64,000 bases of DNA, from NCBI GenBank assembly GCA_015847255.1, contig JADLZK010007310.1, positions 93,927 to 157,926 of the forward strand, given 5' to 3'. The translations under genes and the position numbers were made by a program. The notes beneath the pieces are model-generated. The model was not told the DNA's origin. It saw nothing but the letters and a program-made list of their open reading frames with translations, and did no database searches. Of the stretch, positions 61,558 to 64,000 are shown one piece after another. Numbering within the stretch: position 1 is the stretch's first letter; every line of letters begins with the position of its first letter. This stretch comes from Hyparrhenia diplandra. Taxonomy: Eukaryota; Streptophyta; Magnoliopsida; Poales; Poaceae.

Positions 61558-62156
61558 GCATGCCCCCGGCCCTGCCAAAGGCAATGATGGTTCATTAGTT
61601 CATTACTCCATCGGCTCGGCCGATCAGCGACCTATGCCCTAGCTTCTAATTAGAAGAGCTCTAGATCTAGTTGAGAGAGAAGATTAGCAAGTTGAGAGAC
61701 TAGTTCATAGCTCCCTTTGAGAGTAGCTAAATCTAGTCTTGTTTGAAAGATAGAGATTGAGTGGAAGGAGAAGTTTAGGGGAAGCTCGAACTTTGTCGGT
61801 GTCTCCTCTTCGCTTGTACCTCCGGGACCAAGCCTCCTTTGGAGCTTGATCCTAAGACAACTACGGTGGATCGACTTCTTATTTGAGTAAGTTTACTTGT
61901 TTATATTATTCTTGTGGTTTGCGACTCTTTTAGAGTACTTCAATTCTTGTCGCTCTTGGATTGAGGTTGCTACCCCTAGTGTGGCGTGGTGCTTAGACTA
62001 GATAGCTCGTAGATGCACCCTACCTTCCGGACTGTGGTAACTAACGTAGGTGACTTATAGCTGCGTTAACTCTTTGTAGTCCACATCCCGTTGGATAGGC
62101 CTCGGTAGAACCTATTTGCTAGGAGTTTGCACTCTTTGCTAGTGTCTTTCTCCTTG

Positions 62157-62162
62157 AATAAA
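62157..62162 (+). terminator. Candidate poly(A) signal in D 3' LTR
   Basis: AATAAA in CTTGAATAAAGTTCCC, the copy that would end the element RNA. Tentative, from motif only. Confidence 0.4.
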
Positions 62163-62409
62163 GTTCCCATAAGATATATTCACAAGCCTTACAAGGATAT
62201 CAATTAGACAACCATAGCCGTCTTCTTAAAGATTTATCAACTTCCTTCCTTGTTGAGATTCTCGGCCTTAGTTATATCTTCACTATTAAGTAAACCTTTC
62301 TCCTTGTGGATACGATATTTGAAACCCATCTACCGGAGAAGTGAGATCCGCGGCGCTTTATGGATTATACAAATCATAAATATTTCGTGGTGCTTAACTT
62401 TTACCAACA

Positions 62410-64000
62410 ATAGGTTAGATGATGGTAGGATCAATTACATTGCGTTCCCCAACTAATATATGTTTTACGGATGTAAATATTTTAGCGTGAACTCAAAACA
62501 AAGAGAAGTTTCTAATCCGGCTATAATCGAGCAAGACTTTTTCGCGGTTGTGGAATCAAATGCCTCGCCCTAGAGAACCTAAACTTGAAGATGTGGACCA
62601 TTAGAGAGTTTTTCTAAGAATCACTTGTCATAGGCATCAAAGTAGCACTTGTTTTGAGTGAAATCTTTGAAATACCTTCGAAAATCTCTATGTCGACCTA
62701 CGCATCAAAACAAGAAGGGGAAACGCACAAAGTAACATAGGAAGTTAGCGTGTATAGGTTATATGATGGTAGGATCAATTACATTGCGTTCCCCAACCGT
62801 TAATATATGTTTCTAAATGTGACATCTAGGGACCGCTGCGTAGATTTCAAATGAACCCAAAACAAAGAGAGAACTTTCCAATCCAGCTATAGAATCGAGC
62901 TAGACTTTTTTCGCGGTTGGGGAATCAAATGCCTCACCCTAGAAAACCTAAATTTGAAGAAGTGGACCATTAGTGAGTTTTTCTAAGAATCACTTGTCAT
63001 AGGCCTCAAAGTAGCACGCGTTTAGAGTGAAATCTTGGAATTCCATCTAAAAATCTCTATGTTGACCTACGTCTGAAACAAGAAGGGGAATGACGAAAGG
63101 TACATTGGAAGTTAGGGTGGATAGGTTAGATGATGGTAGGATCAAGTACATTGGGTTCCCCAACCGTTAATATATGTTTTCGGATGTGATATTTTGTGAA
63201 TCTTTGGCGTTGATTTGAGCGCAAAACTCAAAACAAAAGAGAACTTTTCAATCCGGCTATAGAATCGAGCTAGACTTTTTCGCGGTTGTGGAATCAAATG
63301 CCTCAAAACCTAAAGAACCTAAATTTGAAAAAAAGTGGACCATTAGAGAGTTTTTCTAAGAATCACTTGTCATAGGCCTCAAAGTAGCACGTGTTTAGAG
63401 TGAAATCTTAGAATTCCATGAAAATCTACAGGTAATGGAGCCTACGTCCGAAATAAGAAGGGAACGACATGAAAGGTACATAGGAGTTAGGGTGGACAGG
63501 TTAGATGATGGTACGATCAATTACATTGCGTTCCCCAACCGTTAATATATGTTTTCGGATGTGACAATAGGGATGCTAGCGCCCGATTTTAGCGTGAACT
63601 CAAAACAAAGAGAAGTTTCTAATCCGCTATAATCGAGCAAGACTTTTCAAGCGGTTGTGGAATCAAATGCCTCGGACCTAGAAACCTAAACTTGAAGAAG
63701 TGGACCATTACGTTTTTTTTCTAAGAATCACTTGTCATAGGCCCTCAAAGTAGCACTTGTTTAGAGTGAAATCTTGGAATTCCATCGAAAATCTCTATCG
63801 ACCTACGTCATCAAAAACTAGAAAGGGAAGCGACTTTAAAAGGTGCGTGCACGGGTTAGGGTCTATAGGTTAGATGATGCTAGGATTAATTACGTTGCGT
63901 TCCCAGCCGTTAATATATGTTTCAATGTGACATTAGAGGCGCTAGCCCGATTTTAGCGTGAACTCAAAACACGTAGAAGTTTGCAATCCGCTATAATCGA
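62410..64000 (+). repeat. Satellite block A5
   Basis: About four and a half monomers, same strand as the other blocks, continuing past the window. It begins mid-monomer at ATAGGTTAGATGATGG right after LTR D. About 70 bp of monomer that should lie between the GTGTC at 51797 and this point is missing. The first monomer has a deletion (about 62455-62490). Copies are more irregular than in the core of A4. Confidence 0.95.

Larger units (their letters stand above)
52466..62409 (+). mobile_element. Element D: Athila-type Ty3/gypsy retrotransposon
   Basis: A 9.9-kb unit: LTR 52466-53761, tRNA-Asp-like primer site, gag, degenerate protease, RT, RNase H, integrase, an extra ORF, 3' internal region, purine tract, LTR 61127-62409. 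Domain order (RT-RH-INT) is that of Ty3/gypsy, and RT and integrase sequences are of the Athila type. All genes carry frameshifts or stops. The left flank is not genomic target but more D-type internal sequence. The right flank is satellite, with no target duplication. Confidence 0.92.
61127..62409 (+). repeat. 3' LTR of element D
   Basis: A 1283-bp LTR from TGTTGACACATC to TTACCAACA, matching 52466-53761. Differences cluster in the GC-rich block (61360-61460 against 52695-52805) and near the 3' end (62328-62395), mostly at CAG/CTG sites. TATA is at 61551-61557 and AATAAA at 62157-62162. It is followed directly by satellite at ATAGGTTAGATG. Confidence 0.93.

Noticed and set aside
62404..62415. 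Target duplication for element D
   Set aside because: The bases after the right LTR (ATAGG) do not occur before the left LTR, which is preceded by the purine tract of another copy.
1..64000. Telomere repeats, rRNA or intact host genes
   Set aside because: No TTTAGGG runs, no rRNA-like sequence, and no multi-exon gene structure with recognisable protein was seen. Subtelomeric or centromeric position therefore cannot be decided.

Overview
The window is plant nuclear heterochromatin with no intact host gene. The long terminal repeat (LTR) retrotransposons carry Athila-type (Ty3/gypsy) gag, protease, reverse transcriptase and integrase remains and primer sites like plant tRNA-Asp. The GC-rich LTR promoters, a CACTA-type end and a satellite of about 365 bp fit a grass (Poaceae); the species cannot be named from sequence alone.

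The backbone is one satellite family, head to tail on one strand, about 29 kb in total (roughly 80 monomers of about 365-370 bp). It lies at 1-411, 4860-5073, 15609-17903, 26961-51797 and 62410-64000. Long stretches of the central block are organised into higher-order repeats of about 1.7 kb and 1.84 kb.

Inserted in it are: (1) a 4.45-kb solo-LTR-like element C (412-4859) with duplication AATATA; (2) a complete minus-strand 10.5-kb LTR retrotransposon B (5074-15608) with a perfect CACGT target duplication and two 1769-bp LTRs. B has gag and protease remains but no reverse transcriptase or integrase, and is itself split by a 1485-bp solo LTR (11370-12854, duplication GTGCC); (3) an inverted, truncated relative of C (17904-21750) joined to a CACTA-like segment (21751-26960) with tRNA-like pieces, a 326-bp tandem repeat and GC-rich gene-like sequence; (4) a plus-strand Athila-type element D (52466-62409) with gag, RT, RNase H and integrase remains and an extra ORF after integrase, preceded by the 3' internal end of another copy (51798-52465).

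The LTRs of B, the solo LTR and D are recognisably related, so D or its relatives could have supplied enzymes for B. The most notable point is that about 255 bp of each satellite monomer is collinear with the first 285 bp of LTR C, which suggests that the satellite was born from an LTR end. Copy-to-copy differences in the window fall repeatedly on CAG/CTG trinucleotides, a pattern more like consensus error at methylated sites than normal mutation, so frameshifts should be read with care.
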